Source: Pseudomonas sp. Irchel 3E13 (GTDB lineage: Bacteria > Pseudomonadota > Gammaproteobacteria > Pseudomonadales > Pseudomonadaceae). From it: a stretch of DNA of 64,000 bases. Under the pieces are notes generated by a model that saw nothing but the letters and a program-made list of their open reading frames with translations, searched no databases and was not told the origin of the DNA. Shown here one piece after another: positions 43,114-52,558 of this stretch. The number at the start of each line of letters is the position of its first letter. Within the stretch, counting starts at the first letter, position 1. The stretch spans positions 248,001 through 312,000 of the forward strand of contig NZ_FYDX01000009.1 in assembly GCF_900187455.1 (NCBI RefSeq), given 5' to 3'. The position numbers and the translations under genes are program-made.

Positions 43114-43797
43114 TCAGTGACCCATCAGCCAGTGCTGGTGCGGGCCGGGCAGGGTCCACAGGCCAAACAGGATCACCAGCAGGCCCCCGGCCACCCGCAC
43201 GCCACGGCGACGCAACAGGGCGTTGCTGCGCTCGGCGGCGAGGCCGGTGGCCAGCAATATCGGCCAGGTGCCGACACCGAAGGCCAGCATCAGCAGGGCG
43301 CTGTTCACCGCGCTGCCCTGGCTCGCGGCCCAGAGCAGGGTGCTGTAAACCAGCCCGCACGGCAGCCAGCCCCACAGCGCGCCCAGCAGCAAGGCCCGCG
43401 GCACGCTGGAGACCGGCAGCAGGCGCGTCGCCACTGGCTGGATATGCCGCCACAGGCCGCGGCCGAGGCTTTCGATGCGGGTCAGGCCGCTCCACCAGCC
43501 GGCCAGGTACAGGCCCATGCTGATGAGCAGCAGCGCCGCGACCACGCGCATCGCCGTGGCCAAGGGGCTCCCGGCCAGCGCCCAGCCGGCGAGGCCCAGC
43601 AGCAGCCCGGCGCTGGCGTAGCTGAGTACGCGACCGAGGTTGTAGGCCAGCAACAGTTGCAGGCGACGGCCGCGTTGTTCCGGCGGGATGGCGAGGGTGA
43701 GGGCGCCCATCAGACCGCCGCACATCCCCAGGCAGTGGCCACCGCCCAGCAGGCCGAGGATCAGTGCCGAACTCAGCAGGGGTAGCAGGTCAGACAC
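43114..43797 (-). CDS. SafE/TauE-like membrane protein of the cco assembly cluster
   Basis: A 227-residue polytopic protein with about six helices. The Cys/His-containing first helix motif (GGHCLGMCGGLMGAL) and GALWGWLPCGLVYS are shared with the cytochrome-biogenesis-like SafE/TauE group that commonly follows ccoS in proteobacteria. In that context it may help copper or cofactor delivery to cbb3 oxidase, which is inference. It overlaps ccoS by 8 bases. Confidence 0.78.
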   Translation of the reverse strand: MSDLLPLLSSALILGLLGGGHCLGMCGGLMGALTLAIPPEQRGRRLQLLLAYNLGRVLSYASAGLLLGLAGWALAGSPLATAMRVVAALLLISMGLYLAGWWSGLTRIESLGRGLWRHIQPVATRLLPVSSVPRALLLGALWGWLPCGLVYSTLLWAASQGSAVNSALLMLAFGVGTWPILLATGLAAERSNALLRRRGVRVAGGLLVILFGLWTLPGPHQHWLMGH

Positions 43798-44017
43798 GGG
43801 GCTTGGGCTCTTTCGGCTCGTCGGGCTTGGGGTTCGGTTGTTCTTGCTGCGCTTGCACCGCGGCCTGGTGCTTGGGGTCCTGGTCGTCGAACAGGATGCT
43901 GTGGGCCGGGCCGTCGAGGTCTTCGTACTGGCCGCTGTCCACCGCCCAGAAGAAGATGTACAGGGCGATGCCGACGAGTACCAGGGCGGCAGGAATCATC
44001 ACGTAGAGGGCGGGCAT
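43790..44017 (-). CDS. ccoS: cbb3 oxidase assembly protein CcoS
   Basis: A 75-residue protein with one N-terminal membrane helix (residues 4-24), the conserved FFWAVDSGQYEDLDGPA segment, and an acidic, polar tail. CcoS is needed for cofactor insertion into cbb3 oxidase. It lies 12 bases after ccoI. Confidence 0.92.
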   Translation of the reverse strand: MPALYVMIPAALVLVGIALYIFFWAVDSGQYEDLDGPAHSILFDDQDPKHQAAVQAQQEQPNPKPDEPKEPKPRV

Positions 44018-44029
44018 GGGATCTCCTGG

Positions 44030-46483
44030 TCAGGCCGTTGCGGGGTGGGTGGCGCTGGCCGGACGGTTTGACGCCGGCGCGCCGCGCAGCCGGGTCAGGC
44101 GCAGGGCATTGAGGACCACGATCAGCGAGCTGACCGACATGCCGACCGCCGCCCATATCGGTGTGATCCAGCCCAGGGCGGCGAACGGCAGCATGAGGCC
44201 ATTATACAGACCGGCCCAGAGCAGGTTTTCGATGATGATCCGCCGTGTGCGCCGCGCGAGGTTGAAGGCCTGCACCAGGGTGTCCAGGCGATTGGACAGC
44301 AGCACCGCGTCGGCGCTGGTCTTGGCCAGGTCGGTGGCCGAGCCCATGGCGATGCTGATGTCGGCGGCGGCCAGGACCGGCACGTCGTTGACCCCGTCAC
44401 CAAGCATCAGCACCTTGCGGCCTTCGGCCTGCAGGGCTTTCAGTTGTTGCAGCTTGTCGTCCGGGCGCAGGCCGCCGATAGCCTGGTCGATGCGCAGTTC
44501 GGCGGCGACGCTGGCAACCATCGGCGAGCTGTCGCCGGACAGCAGCAGGGTTTTCCAGCCACGGGCGCGGCAGGCGTCCAGCAGGTCGGCGGCATCGACG
44601 CGCAGCCTGTCGTCAAGAACGAACCAGGCCAGCGGGCCCTGGCTATCGCCCAGCAACAGCCATTGTCCGGGTTCGTCCGGCATGGCGGGCATTGCCGCAC
44701 CGCTCAACTCGCAGACGAATGCCGGCTGGCCGATACGCAGCAGGCGCTCTTCGACTCGGCCTTCCAGACCCAGGCCGGGGCTGCTCTGAACGGCGTCCGC
44801 CACCGCCACGGTGCGGCCGAAGGCGCGGGCGATGGGGTGCTCGGAGCGGTTTTCCAGGGCGGCGGCAAGGCGCAGGCAGTGATCGGCGTCCAGCGCGCCC
44901 AGCGGACGGATCGAGCGCAGGGTCAGGCGGCCTTCGGTGAGGGTGCCGGTCTTGTCGAAGATAACCGTGTCGATCTGGTTCAGGCCTTCCAGCACATGGC
45001 CGCGGGTCAGCAACAGGCCGAGGCTGTGCAGGGTGCCGGTGGCGGCGGTGAGGGCGGTCGGGGTGGCGAGGGAGAGGGCGCAAGGGCAAGTTGCCACCAG
45101 CATCGCCAGAACAATCCAGAAAGCCCGTGACGGATCGATCTGCCACCACACCAGGCCGATGCCTGCGGCGGCGATCAGGCTGAACAGCAGGAACCATTGC
45201 GAAGCGCGGTCGGCGATTTCTGCCAGTCGCGGTTTTTCCGACTGAGCCCGCTCCAGCAGGCGCACGATCGCCGAGAGTCGGGTGTCGTGGCCGAGCGCCA
45301 TAACTTCCACGGTCAGCGCGCTTTCCACGTTGAGGGTGCCAGCGGTGACGGCATCGCCGCGCTGGCGCGGATGGGGCAGGTATTCGCCGGTCAGCAGCGA
45401 TTCATCGACGCTCGATTGACCTTCGACGATCCGTCCGTCCGCCGGCAGTACCGCGCCCGGCTGGACCAGGATGCGGTCGCCGATCTGCAGTTCGCGCAGC
45501 AGAATCCGCTCGCTGTTGCCGGTGTCGTCCAGGCGCAGGCACGAGGCCGGCAGCAGATTGACCAGTTGCGCGGTGGCGGCGGCGGTGCGCTCGCGGGCGC
45601 GGCGTTCCAGGTAGCGCCCGGCCAACAGGAACAGGGCAAACATCCCCACCGCGTCGAAGTACAGCTCGCCGCTGCCGGTGATCGCGGTCCAGATGCCGGC
45701 ACCGTAGGCCAGGCCAATGGCCAGCGAGACCGAGACGTCCATGGTCAGGTGGCGGGTGCGCAGGTCGCGGGCGGCGCCGCGGAAGAACGGCGCGCAACTG
45801 TAGAAGACGATGGGTGTGGTCAGAAACATCGCCACCCAGCGCAGGATGATGTGCAGCTCGGGGCTGAGGTCGATGTTGAATTCCGGCCAGGTGGCCATGG
45901 TTGCCATCATCGCCTGGAACCACAGCAGCCCGGCGACGCCGAGTTGGCGCAGGGCGGTGCGGTTCTCGCTGGCCAGTTGTTCGGCGGCGCGGTCGGGCTG
46001 GTACGGATGGGCGGCGTAGCCGATGTGGCGCAATTCGGCGAGCAGTTTCGACAGCGGCAACTGGCTGTCGGCCCAGCTTACCAGCAGACGGTGGTTGGAC
46101 AGGTTCAGGCGGGCTTCGGCCACGCCCGGCACGCCTCGCAGGTGTTTCTCGATCAGCCAGCCACAGGCCGCGCAACTGATGCCTTCGATCAGCAGGGTGG
46201 TTTCTGCTAATTCGCCTTCATGCCGGACGAAGGGTTGCTGGACGTCGGCGCGGTCGTACAGGGCCAGTTCGTCCACCAGTTGGCGCGGCAGGGCGTCGGG
46301 GTTGGCACTGGCTTCGCTGCGGTGCTGGTAGTAGCTCTCCAGTTTGCCGGCGACTATGGCCTCGGCCACCGCCTGGCAGCCGGGGCAGCAGAATTCCCGC
46401 GCCTCGCCGAGGACCACGGCGGTGAAGCGGCTCCCGGCCGGGACGGGCAGGGCACAGTGGTAGCAAGGCGTGGGGGTGGTCAT
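44030..46483 (-). CDS. ccoI: Copper-translocating P1B-type ATPase CcoI
   Basis: An 817-residue ATPase. It has an N-terminal cysteine-rich region (CYHCALPVPAG; FCCPGCQAV), a heavy-metal domain with GISCAACGWLIEKHL, the transmembrane CPC motif (ATCPCALSLATPTAL), the phosphorylation motif DKTGTLTEG, and MLGDGVNDVPVLA. CcoI exports copper for the cbb3 catalytic centre. It is the third gene of ccoG-ccoH-ccoI-ccoS; a REP-like pair lies in the gap after ccoH. Confidence 0.95.
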   Translation of the reverse strand: MTTPTPCYHCALPVPAGSRFTAVVLGEAREFCCPGCQAVAEAIVAGKLESYYQHRSEASANPDALPRQLVDELALYDRADVQQPFVRHEGELAETTLLIEGISCAACGWLIEKHLRGVPGVAEARLNLSNHRLLVSWADSQLPLSKLLAELRHIGYAAHPYQPDRAAEQLASENRTALRQLGVAGLLWFQAMMATMATWPEFNIDLSPELHIILRWVAMFLTTPIVFYSCAPFFRGAARDLRTRHLTMDVSVSLAIGLAYGAGIWTAITGSGELYFDAVGMFALFLLAGRYLERRARERTAAATAQLVNLLPASCLRLDDTGNSERILLRELQIGDRILVQPGAVLPADGRIVEGQSSVDESLLTGEYLPHPRQRGDAVTAGTLNVESALTVEVMALGHDTRLSAIVRLLERAQSEKPRLAEIADRASQWFLLFSLIAAAGIGLVWWQIDPSRAFWIVLAMLVATCPCALSLATPTALTAATGTLHSLGLLLTRGHVLEGLNQIDTVIFDKTGTLTEGRLTLRSIRPLGALDADHCLRLAAALENRSEHPIARAFGRTVAVADAVQSSPGLGLEGRVEERLLRIGQPAFVCELSGAAMPAMPDEPGQWLLLGDSQGPLAWFVLDDRLRVDAADLLDACRARGWKTLLLSGDSSPMVASVAAELRIDQAIGGLRPDDKLQQLKALQAEGRKVLMLGDGVNDVPVLAAADISIAMGSATDLAKTSADAVLLSNRLDTLVQAFNLARRTRRIIIENLLWAGLYNGLMLPFAALGWITPIWAAVGMSVSSLIVVLNALRLTRLRGAPASNRPASATHPATA

Positions 46484-46515
46484 GGCTGTCTTAGTGCAGA
46501 TTTATGGTGTGGGTC

Positions 46516-46568
46516 GCATCGCGAGCACGCTCGCTCCTACAGAGGTAAGGCGCGAGCGTGCGTGCGAT
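46516..46568. repeat. REP-like inverted repeat between ccoH and ccoI
   Basis: CGCATCGCGAGCACGCTCGC and CGCGAGCGTGCGTGCGATGG lie in inverted relation within the 91-base gap, including the common REP piece CTCGCTCCTACAG. Confidence 0.75.
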
Positions 46569-46574
46569 GGCGGT

Positions 46575-47111
46575 TTATTTATCGAGGTGCTCAGCCCCCT
46601 TGAGCGCCTCGTCACCCAGCATCAGGGTCACGTCGTGGGCAACATCTTCCTCTTCGAACAGCCGCCAGGTCTTGCCTTCCTGGGTTCCCAGCAGTTCGAC
46701 GAAGCGACGACCTTCGACCCGATCATCCAGTTGGCCCAGATACCGACCCGGCTCGCTGCTCAGGGTCAGGGCGATCTTGCGGTCCTTCTCCGGTTGGGTC
46801 GGCGAGATCAGGTTGAGTTCCAGGGCCTGCGGCTGGCTGTCACCGCTCAGGCGCAGCTCGACTTCGCCGGTGACTTCGTCCAGGTGCACGCTGGCCTTGA
46901 GATTGAGGGTCTGCGCCAGCAGTTCGCGGTCCAGTGAGCGGTTGATGCCCTTGCCGGCCTCGTAGTAGTTGTCGTTGACCAGGTTGTCCGGGTTGTTCAC
47001 GGCAATGCTGACCATGGTCAGGCTCAGGGTCACCGAGGTGGCCAAAATGCCGATGATGATCCAGGGCCAGAGGTGCTTGTACCAGGGGCTGTGAGCGCTT
47101 GCTGCAGGCAT
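46575..47111 (-). CDS. ccoH: cbb3 oxidase assembly protein CcoH (FixH)
   Basis: A 178-residue protein with a single N-terminal membrane helix (about residues 14-36; PWYKHLWPWIIIGILATSV) and a periplasmic FixH domain (NLVNDNYYEAGKGINR). It forms part of the cbb3 assembly machinery and lies 12 bases after ccoG. Confidence 0.92.
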   Translation of the reverse strand: MPAASAHSPWYKHLWPWIIIGILATSVTLSLTMVSIAVNNPDNLVNDNYYEAGKGINRSLDRELLAQTLNLKASVHLDEVTGEVELRLSGDSQPQALELNLISPTQPEKDRKIALTLSSEPGRYLGQLDDRVEGRRFVELLGTQEGKTWRLFEEEDVAHDVTLMLGDEALKGAEHLDK

Positions 47112-47123
47112 TGAAAGACTCTC

Positions 47124-48542
47124 TTAGCGGATTTGCGGGCCGATGAACCGGCTCTTGGCTTCAACCTCGGTGCCGCTGTCGTCGGCGTCCTTGAGGATGA
47201 AGGTGACGTCGTTGGTGGTCGACGGCAGTTGTTCCGGCGCCACCGACAGTTGTACCGGCAGGCTGACGATATCGCCGGCCGCCACGCGGATCTCCCGTGC
47301 GCCTTCCAGACGCAGTCCCGGCAGGCCCTCGGCTTCGAGCACGTAGACGTGGTCGTGCTGGTCCTTGTTCATCACTTTCAGGCTGTAGACGTTCTCGATC
47401 CGGCCCTGGGCGTTTTCGCGGTAGAGCACCCGGTCCTTGCTGACGTCGAAGCCTACCAGCGAACGCATGAAGAAGGCGCTGGCGAGCGCGCCGATCATCA
47501 CCAGCAGGACCACGAAGTAGCCGATCAGCCGCGGTCGCAGCATGTGGGTCTTCTGCCCGGACAGGTTGTGCTCGGTGGTGTAGCTGATCAGGCCACGCGG
47601 GTAGTTCATCTTGTCCATGATGTTGTCGCAGGCGTCGATGCAGGCAGCGCAGCCGATGCACTCGATTTGCAGGCCGTCGCGGATGTCGATGCCGGTCGGA
47701 CAGACCTGGACGCACATGGTGCAGTCGATGCAGTCGCCGAGGCCCTTGGCTTTGTAGTCGACGTCTTTTTTACGCGGGCCACGGGTTTCGCCGCGGCGCG
47801 GGTCGTAGGAAACGATCAGGGTGTCCTTGTCGAACATCACGCTCTGGAAGCGGGCGTACGGGCACATGTAAATACACACCTGTTCGCGCAGCCAGCCGGC
47901 GTTGCCGTAGGTGGCGAGGGTGAAGAAGCCGACCCAGAAGTAGGCCCAGCCGTCCGCTTCACCCGTGAAGAAGTCCACTATCAGTTCGCGGATCGGTGCG
48001 AAATAGCCGACGAAGGTGATGCCGGTGACGAAGCCGATCAGCAGCCAGAGGGTGTGCTTGGCGGTCTTGCGGGCAGCCTTGTTGGCGCTCATCGGCGCCT
48101 TGTCCAGTTTCATGCGCTGGTTGCGGTCGCCTTCGGTGACCTTTTCGCACCACATGAAGATCCAGGTCCAGACGCTCTGCGGGCAGGTGTAGCCGCACCA
48201 GACGCGCCCGGCGAATACGGTGATGAAGAACAGGCCGAAGGCGGCGACGATAAGAATGCCGGAGAGGAGGATGAAATCTTGCGGCCAGATGGTGGCGCCG
48301 AAGATGTAGAACTTGCGCTCCGGCAGATTCCACCAGACGGCCTGGTGACCGCCCCAGTTCAGCCAGACGGTGCCGAAATAGAGGAGAAAGAGGAGTGCGC
48401 CGCCTGCCATTCGCAGGTTGCGGAAAATACCGGTGAAGGCTCGGGTGTAGATTTTTTCCCGCGCGGCGTAGAGGTCCACGCTCTCGTTTTTCTTCTTGTT
48501 GGCAGGCGGGGTGATGTCTTGTACAGGAATCTGCTTGCTCAT
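47124..48542 (-). CDS. ccoG: cbb3 oxidase accessory iron-sulfur protein CcoG (FixG/RdxA)
   Basis: A 472-residue membrane protein with five or so helices, CGYTCPQSVW in the membrane part, and two ferredoxin-like clusters (CIDCTMCVQVCPTG and CIGCAACIDACD). The C-terminal Ig-like periplasmic domain spans about residues 355-472. CcoG reduces copper during CuB assembly. It is the first gene of the ccoGHIS operon, with a near-match Anr box about 170 bases upstream. Confidence 0.95.
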   Translation of the reverse strand: MSKQIPVQDITPPANKKKNESVDLYAAREKIYTRAFTGIFRNLRMAGGALLFLLYFGTVWLNWGGHQAVWWNLPERKFYIFGATIWPQDFILLSGILIVAAFGLFFITVFAGRVWCGYTCPQSVWTWIFMWCEKVTEGDRNQRMKLDKAPMSANKAARKTAKHTLWLLIGFVTGITFVGYFAPIRELIVDFFTGEADGWAYFWVGFFTLATYGNAGWLREQVCIYMCPYARFQSVMFDKDTLIVSYDPRRGETRGPRKKDVDYKAKGLGDCIDCTMCVQVCPTGIDIRDGLQIECIGCAACIDACDNIMDKMNYPRGLISYTTEHNLSGQKTHMLRPRLIGYFVVLLVMIGALASAFFMRSLVGFDVSKDRVLYRENAQGRIENVYSLKVMNKDQHDHVYVLEAEGLPGLRLEGAREIRVAAGDIVSLPVQLSVAPEQLPSTTNDVTFILKDADDSGTEVEAKSRFIGPQIR

Positions 48543-48713
48543 CGTTTACAGTCCCACGGCAGTGGAAAGATGCCGCGGTCAGTGCATGCCGACCGCAGTC
48601 AGAAGTGTTTCTGCTCTGGCCCGCATGATACGCCTGTGCTGGCATTCTGGGGCGCGGGTGCGACACTGGGTCGCGTTGGGTAATGCTCGACAATGGTGTA
48701 TTGGCGGTGTCAA

Positions 48714-48727
48714 TTGATCCAGGTCAT
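48714..48727 (-). promoter_or_regulatory. Near-match Anr box upstream of ccoG
   Basis: TTGATCCAGGTCAT has one strong half-site and a weaker second half (GTCAT for ATCAA or GTCAA). It lies 172 bases before ccoG. Confidence 0.4.
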
Positions 48728-48775
48728 GACCAGGGTGATTGAGCCCCTGAAAAAACACCTCTGCATCCCCACCAA

Positions 48776-48816
48776 GAAAAAAGGCCCCACCAGTCTGCAC
48801 TGACGGAGCCTTTTGT
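48776..48816 (-). terminator. Terminator of the cco1 operon
   Basis: On the minus strand AAAAGGCTCC pairs with GGGGCCTTTT and is followed by more T. It begins 13 bases after the ccoP1 stop. Confidence 0.8.
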
Positions 48817-48828
48817 CAGCCGTGAAAC

Positions 48829-49809
48829 TTACTGAGCCTCAGCCGGTTTCTGGTCTTTCTGCGACAGGCTCCAGACATACGCCGCCAGCAGGTGGACCTT
48901 GTCGTTGCCCTGGATTTCCTGCTGCGCCGGCATCTGGCCCTGACGGCCGTAGCGGATGGTTTGCTGCAGTTGGGCGAAGCTGGAACCGTAGATGAACGCC
49001 TGCGGGTGAGTCAGGTTCGGCGCGCCCATCGCTGGAGTCCCCTTGCCTTCCGGACCGTGGCAGGCCACGCAGTTGGCGGCGAAGATCTTCTGGCCGTTGG
49101 CGGCGTCAGCCTTGGTGCCTTCCGGCAGGGTGCGGCCATCGAGGTTGGTCAGCACGAATGCAGCAACGTCGGCCACGCCTTGCTCGCCGATCACTTCAGA
49201 CCACGCCGGCATCACGCCGTGGCGGCCAGCCATGATGGTCTGCTTGATGGTTTGCGGCTCGCCGCCCCAGCGCCAGTCGCTGTCGGTGAGGTTGGGGAAG
49301 CCGTAGGAACCCTTGGCGTCGGAACCGTGGCAGACCGAGCAGTTTGAGGCGAAAAGGCGCCCGCCCATTTTCAGGGCTTGCGGATCTTTCGCTACTTCTT
49401 CGATGGGCATGGCTGCGAATTTGGCGAAGATCGGCCCGAACTTGGCGTCGGCCCGCTGCATCTCCTTTTCCCACTCGTGAACGCCGGTCCAGCCGGCCTG
49501 ACCGTTGGCGAAGTCAGTCTTCTTGTCGGTGTCCAGGTACTGGTAGCCGGGCAGGATGCCTTTCCAGTTGCCCAGGCCGGGGTACAGCGCCAGGTAGCCG
49601 AGAGCGAAGATGATGGTGCCGACGAACAGCATGAACCACCATTTCGGCAGCGGGTTGTCGTACTCCTCGATGCCATCGAAGGAGTGGCCCACGGTTTCTT
49701 CGGTGGTTTCGCTACGCTGGCCCTTGCGGGTGGACAGCAGCAGCCAGGTCAGGGCAAAGATGGTGCCCAGACTCAGAACGGTGACGTACAGACTCCAGAA
49801 GGTAGTCAT
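48829..49809 (-). CDS. ccoP1: cbb3 oxidase diheme subunit CcoP, operon 1
   Basis: A 326-residue subunit. Two N-terminal membrane helices (about residues 5-23 and 55-78) are followed by two cytochrome c domains with CSVCH and CVACH. It passes electrons from the cytochrome pool to CcoO. Its start overlaps ccoQ1 by 4 bases. It has a longer inter-domain stretch than the operon 2 copy (YLDTDKKTDFANGQ). Confidence 0.95.
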   Translation of the reverse strand: MTTFWSLYVTVLSLGTIFALTWLLLSTRKGQRSETTEETVGHSFDGIEEYDNPLPKWWFMLFVGTIIFALGYLALYPGLGNWKGILPGYQYLDTDKKTDFANGQAGWTGVHEWEKEMQRADAKFGPIFAKFAAMPIEEVAKDPQALKMGGRLFASNCSVCHGSDAKGSYGFPNLTDSDWRWGGEPQTIKQTIMAGRHGVMPAWSEVIGEQGVADVAAFVLTNLDGRTLPEGTKADAANGQKIFAANCVACHGPEGKGTPAMGAPNLTHPQAFIYGSSFAQLQQTIRYGRQGQMPAQQEIQGNDKVHLLAAYVWSLSQKDQKPAEAQ

Positions 49810-50018
49810 TCGTTGTTACTCCTAGACGCTTTCGCTTGCGCTTGCGCTTGTTCGACGTGCTCGCTGGCTTCGGGATCATCCGCGAAGGGCAGCAGTGTCG
49901 CTTCGTCGAACTCGGACTTGCGCCGAGAACTGAACACCCACAACGCCAGGCCCACGAAGGCCACCATCACCACGACGGTGCCCAGGCCACGAATCATCCC
50001 GATATCCATCGCAATCAC
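49806..50018 (-). CDS. ccoQ1: cbb3 oxidase subunit CcoQ, operon 1
   Basis: A 70-residue single-helix protein (about residues 10-30) with a basic stretch (SSRRKSEFDEA) after the helix. It stabilises the complex. It overlaps both neighbours (ccoP1 by 4 bases, ccoO1 by 4 bases). Confidence 0.92.
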   Translation of the reverse strand: MIAMDIGMIRGLGTVVVMVAFVGLALWVFSSRRKSEFDEATLLPFADDPEASEHVEQAQAQAKASRSNNE

Positions 50019-50623
50019 CGTTTGCTTTTGATGATGGTGCCCAGACCCTGCAGGTAGGCGACCAGGGCGTCCATTTCAGTCTTGCCCTTGACCGCGTCGC
50101 GAGCACCGGCGATGTCAGCATCGGTGTACGGCGTGCCCAGGGTACGCAGGACTTCCATCTTCTTGGCGGTGTCTTTGCCGTCGAGCTTGTTCTCTACCAG
50201 CCACGGGTAGGACGGCATTTTCGACTCGGGTACGACGTTGCGCGGGTTGTACAGGTGCGCGCGGTGCCAGTCATCGGAGTAACGACCACCCACCCGTGCC
50301 AGGTCCGGACCGGTACGCTTGGAACCCCACAGGAACGGGTGGTCCCAGACGCTTTCACCGGCCACCGAGTAGTGGCCGTAGCGCTCGGTCTCGGCGCGGA
50401 ACGGACGGATCATCTGCGAGTGGCAGCCTACGCAGCCTTCGCGGATGTACACGTCACGGCCTTCCAGCTCCAGCGCGGTGCGCGGCTTCATGCCTTCGAC
50501 CGGCTTGTTGGTGACGTCCTGGAAGAACAGCGGAACGATCTGGGTCAGGCCGCCGATGCTCACGGCGATGACCATGAAGAAGGCCAGCAGGCCAATATTC
50601 TTCTCGACTACTTCGTGCTTCAT
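50015..50623 (-). CDS. ccoO1: cbb3 oxidase monoheme subunit CcoO, operon 1
   Basis: A 202-residue membrane-anchored cytochrome c with one N-terminal helix and the heme site GCVGCHSQM (about residue 60), followed by RPFRAETERYGHYS. It is almost identical to the operon 2 copy except at the ends. It abuts ccoN1 at base 50623. Confidence 0.96.
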   Translation of the reverse strand: MKHEVVEKNIGLLAFFMVIAVSIGGLTQIVPLFFQDVTNKPVEGMKPRTALELEGRDVYIREGCVGCHSQMIRPFRAETERYGHYSVAGESVWDHPFLWGSKRTGPDLARVGGRYSDDWHRAHLYNPRNVVPESKMPSYPWLVENKLDGKDTAKKMEVLRTLGTPYTDADIAGARDAVKGKTEMDALVAYLQGLGTIIKSKR

Positions 50624-52065
50624 CAGTGGGCTCCCACTACGACGATCTGAGCGGCGGCTTCAGCTTCGGCCGGTTTCGAGGCGCGAACAGTGCGCAGGAC
50701 GTTGTAGGCCATCAGCAGCATGCCGGAGGCGAAGAACGCACCGCCCAGCGCGCGGACGATATAGCCCGGGTGGCTGGCCTGCAGGGCTTCGACGAAGGAG
50801 TAGGTGAGGGTGCCGTCGTCGTTGATCGCGCGCCACATCAGGCCTTGGGTGATGCCGTTGACCCACATCGAGGCGATGTAGAGCACGGTACCGATGGTGG
50901 CGAGCCAGAAGTGCGCGTTGATCAGGCCGACGCTGTGCATCTGGGCACGGCCGTAGAGCTTCGGAATCATGTGGTAAATGGCGCCGATGGAGATCATCGC
51001 AACCCAGCCGAGCGCGCCGGCGTGTACGTGGCCGATGGTCCAGTCGGTGTAGTGCGAGAGCGAGTTGACGGTCTTGATGGCCATCATCGGGCCTTCGAAG
51101 GTCGACATGCCGTAGAACGCCAGCGAAACCACGAGGAAACGCAGGATCGGGTCGGTGCGCAGCTTATGCCAGGCGCCCGAGAGGGTCATCATGCCGTTGA
51201 TCATGCCGCCCCAGCTTGGCGCCAGCAGGATGATCGACATCACCATGCCCAGCGATTGTGCCCAGTCGGGCAGGGCGGTGTAGTGCAGGTGGTGCGGACC
51301 GGCCCAGATGTACAGGGTGATCAGCGCCCAGAAGTGCACGATGGACAGGCGATACGAGTAGATCGGGCGCTCGGCCTGCTTCGGTACGAAGTAGTACATC
51401 ATCCCGAGGAAGCCGGTGGTCAGGAAGAAGCCCACGGCGTTGTGGCCGTACCACCACTGGATCATCGCGTCGGTCGCGCCGGCATAGGCCGAGTACGACT
51501 TGAAGAAGCTCACCGGCAACGAGATGTGGTTGACGATGTGCAGCATCGCGGTAACCAGGATGAAGGCACCGTAAAACCAGTTGCCGACATAGATGTGTTT
51601 GGTCTTGCGCTTGACCACGGTTCCGAAGAACACCACGGCGTAGGTCACCCAGACAATGGCCAGCAGGATGGCGAGCGGCCATTCCAGTTCGGCGTATTCC
51701 TTGGTGGTGGTGTAACCCATGGGCAGGGTGATCAGAGCGCCGACGATGACCGCTTGCCAACCCCAGAAGGTGAAGGCTGCGAGGCTGTCGGAGATCAGTC
51801 GCGTCTGGCAGGTACGCTGCACGACGTAATAGGAGGTGGCGAACAGTGCACAACCGCCGAAGGCGAAGATCACCAGGTTGGTGTGCAGGGGGCGCAGGCG
51901 TCCAAAGCTCGTCCACGGCAGGTCAAGGTTGAGTTGCGGCCAGACCAGTTGCGAGGCGATGAAGACACCGAGGGCCATGCCAAGGATCCCCCAGACCACC
52001 GTCATGATGGCGAACTGGCGGACGACCTTATAGTTATAAGCAGTCGGACTGATAGCTGTGCTCAT
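50623..52065 (-). CDS. ccoN1: cbb3 oxidase catalytic subunit CcoN, operon 1
   Basis: A 480-residue, 12-helix heme-copper oxidase subunit with the low-spin heme histidine (LHTNLVIFAFGG), the CuB region (WWYGHNAVGFFLT; WAGPHHLHYTALP) and the C-terminal heme ligand region (DWTIGHVHAGALGW). It reduces oxygen at high affinity. No TTGAT-N4-ATCAA box was found in its 490-base upstream gap, as expected for the constitutive member of a pair. Confidence 0.97.
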   Translation of the reverse strand: MSTAISPTAYNYKVVRQFAIMTVVWGILGMALGVFIASQLVWPQLNLDLPWTSFGRLRPLHTNLVIFAFGGCALFATSYYVVQRTCQTRLISDSLAAFTFWGWQAVIVGALITLPMGYTTTKEYAELEWPLAILLAIVWVTYAVVFFGTVVKRKTKHIYVGNWFYGAFILVTAMLHIVNHISLPVSFFKSYSAYAGATDAMIQWWYGHNAVGFFLTTGFLGMMYYFVPKQAERPIYSYRLSIVHFWALITLYIWAGPHHLHYTALPDWAQSLGMVMSIILLAPSWGGMINGMMTLSGAWHKLRTDPILRFLVVSLAFYGMSTFEGPMMAIKTVNSLSHYTDWTIGHVHAGALGWVAMISIGAIYHMIPKLYGRAQMHSVGLINAHFWLATIGTVLYIASMWVNGITQGLMWRAINDDGTLTYSFVEALQASHPGYIVRALGGAFFASGMLLMAYNVLRTVRASKPAEAEAAAQIVVVGAH

Positions 52066-52500
52066 TCTAAGGTTCCACGGTTTTATAGGTGTTTTTGTAG
52101 GTAGAAAAATCGGCGCAAGTATCTACAAGCAGTGTGGGTATTGCAACGCAAGGGAATCTGTTCCACACCCCGCCAGGGCCTGTTTTACGGCCCTTCCGAC
52201 CCGTCTACCGCGCAAATTGTACACAATATTATCTTGTTTATGTGCACCATTTTAGAGTGGATTGCACGCTTCTCAAGGCCTGGAAAACCCTGTGAGACGC
52301 CGCTTTTTCACCCCGTGAAAACGGAGCAAAGCCGGCAATCGCCAGCCTTTGCGCTGGCACGATGACATGTGATGAACCAAACAGAGGTGCATGCGCGACA
52401 TCGCTTCCAGCCACATGTGGCAACAAGCTTAGTCCCGTTCAGAGGGGGTGCAAGGAGGGGGTACGGAGGGGTGCGACACTTGGTCGCACATACAAACAGG
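52066..52500 (-). other. Intergenic region upstream of ccoN1
   Basis: Contains the unidentified promoter of cco1 and no credible gene. A palindrome-like TTGTACACAA lies at 52217-52226 (TTGTGTACAA on the minus strand). No Anr box is visible. Confidence 0.6.
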
Positions 52501-52529
52501 AACGCCGCACCCGGTTCGGATGCGGCGTT
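52501..52529 (-). terminator. Terminator of the cco2 operon
   Basis: AACGCCGCA / TGCGGCGTT stem around CCCGGTTCGGA, 30 bases past the ccoP2 stop; T-rich sequence flanks it. Confidence 0.75.
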
Positions 52530-52558
52530 TTCAGTCAATGCTCAGATGGACTGAAGTG

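Noticed and set aside
52217..52226. TTGTGTACAA (minus strand) upstream of ccoN1, as another site of the purine GntR regulator
   Set aside because: A single short match far from purine genes with no supporting promoter geometry; likely chance or another regulator.
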